Assembly (NCBI GenBank): GCA_946187325.1
Contig: CAMHQC010000001.1
Coordinates: 62,001-126,000, forward strand
Length of the DNA: 64,000 nt
Reading direction: 5' to 3'
Source of the DNA: an uncultured Clostridia bacterium
GTDB taxonomy: Bacteria > Bacillota > Clostridia > Oscillospirales > Acutalibacteraceae
A model generated the notes under the pieces. It was given only the letters and a program-made list of their open reading frames with translations. It had not been told where the DNA came from and did no database searches. Positions 63,840-64,000 of the stretch are shown one piece after another. The first letter of the stretch is position 1; every line of letters begins with the position of its first letter. A program made the position numbers and the translations under genes.

Positions 63840-64000
63840 ATGAATATAAAACAAAAAGTATATTTTATGGGAGCGGCTTTAGTAGTTGCTTCGTTAATGG
63901 CTTCCTGCGGCAACGCTCCCGCTCAGAATAACTCAAAAACCGCTGACGGTTCTAAAACTCCCGAAACCACCGCTGTTTCGGATAGTAATACTTCTAAAAC
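63840..64000 (+). CDS. Lipoprotein, N-terminal part (truncated by window edge)
   Basis: 53 codons visible from ATG 63840, with GGTGA five bases before. Signal peptide with lipobox SLMASC (Cys23), then a Ser/Thr/Lys-rich spacer (NSKTADGSKTPETTAVSDSNTSKT). The start resembles solute-binding lipoproteins such as the MalE-like gene at 12547, but the ligand-binding part lies beyond the window. Confidence 0.75.
   Translation, partial: MNIKQKVYFMGAALVVASLMASCGNAPAQNNSKTADGSKTPETTAVSDSNTSK

Overview
The window reads as chromosome of an endospore-forming gut clostridium of the Ruminococcus/Oscillospiraceae kind. Support for this: spoIIE and spoVAD; Gram-positive surface chemistry (an LPKTG protein with a sortase, a VanW protein, a UgtP-type glycolipid synthase); CotH proteins with Thr/Pro linkers; a cohesin-like domain; and a maltodextrin transporter with a lipoprotein amylase. 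Promoters are mostly TTGACA-17-TATAAT and ribosome sites are AGGAGG-like. I see no rRNA, tRNA, CRISPR array, transposase or intact prophage.

Layout. 1-4.0 kb: end of a radical SAM protein, then a redox cassette (NmrA-like reductase; Rrf2 regulator; flavin/ferredoxin fusion; class M sirtuin) with the same 25-bp palindrome over two promoters. 4.1-10.5 kb: family II pyrophosphatase and three secreted proteins (CotH, cohesin-like, repeat protein), two of which end in a nearly identical Lys-rich module. 10.6-18.3 kb: murE, then a maltodextrin operon and GH13 amylase; the ATPase for the transporter lies alone at 56.7 kb. 18.4-24.4 kb (minus): spoIIE, then a glycolipid synthase/serpin/flippase operon. 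24.7-33.6 kb: VanW, nitroreductase, AbrB plus glycosyltransferase, tandem membrane XRE regulators, spoVAD, a K+ channel. 33.8-36.6 kb: nifS-nifU-metY. 36.8-44.8 kb: acylphosphatase, a second CotH, an AT-rich repeat region, a 1205-residue cell-wall protein and its sortase. 44.9-50.6 kb: PAP2, membrane protein, rlmB, a P-type-ATPase-like protein lacking catalytic motifs, rpe. 50.7-54.3 kb: tetR, a 176-bp tandem repeat, ychF, and a compact type I toxin-antitoxin locus. 54.3-58.9 kb: thioesterase, HAD, DUF4830, pseudouridine synthase, msmK-like ATPase, ldh. 59.2-63.6 kb: three-gene flavin/Fe-S complex resembling the Sporomusa-type electron-bifurcating transhydrogenase. The window ends inside a lipoprotein gene.

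Most notable: (1) 53163-53471 has the full architecture of an Fst/par type I toxin-antitoxin: a 28-residue membrane peptide, a convergent ~67-nt antisense RNA, a shared terminator and direct repeats. (2) 47296-49899 encodes a P-type ATPase fold in which DKTGT, TGD and GDGxND are lost. (3) A SirTM sirtuin sits with an Rrf2 and a flavin/ferredoxin protein but without its usual GcvH-L partner. (4) 39543-39840 holds two degenerate modules of palindromic units that look like a decayed replication-protein linker. All functions are read from sequence and remembered family features; no search was run.
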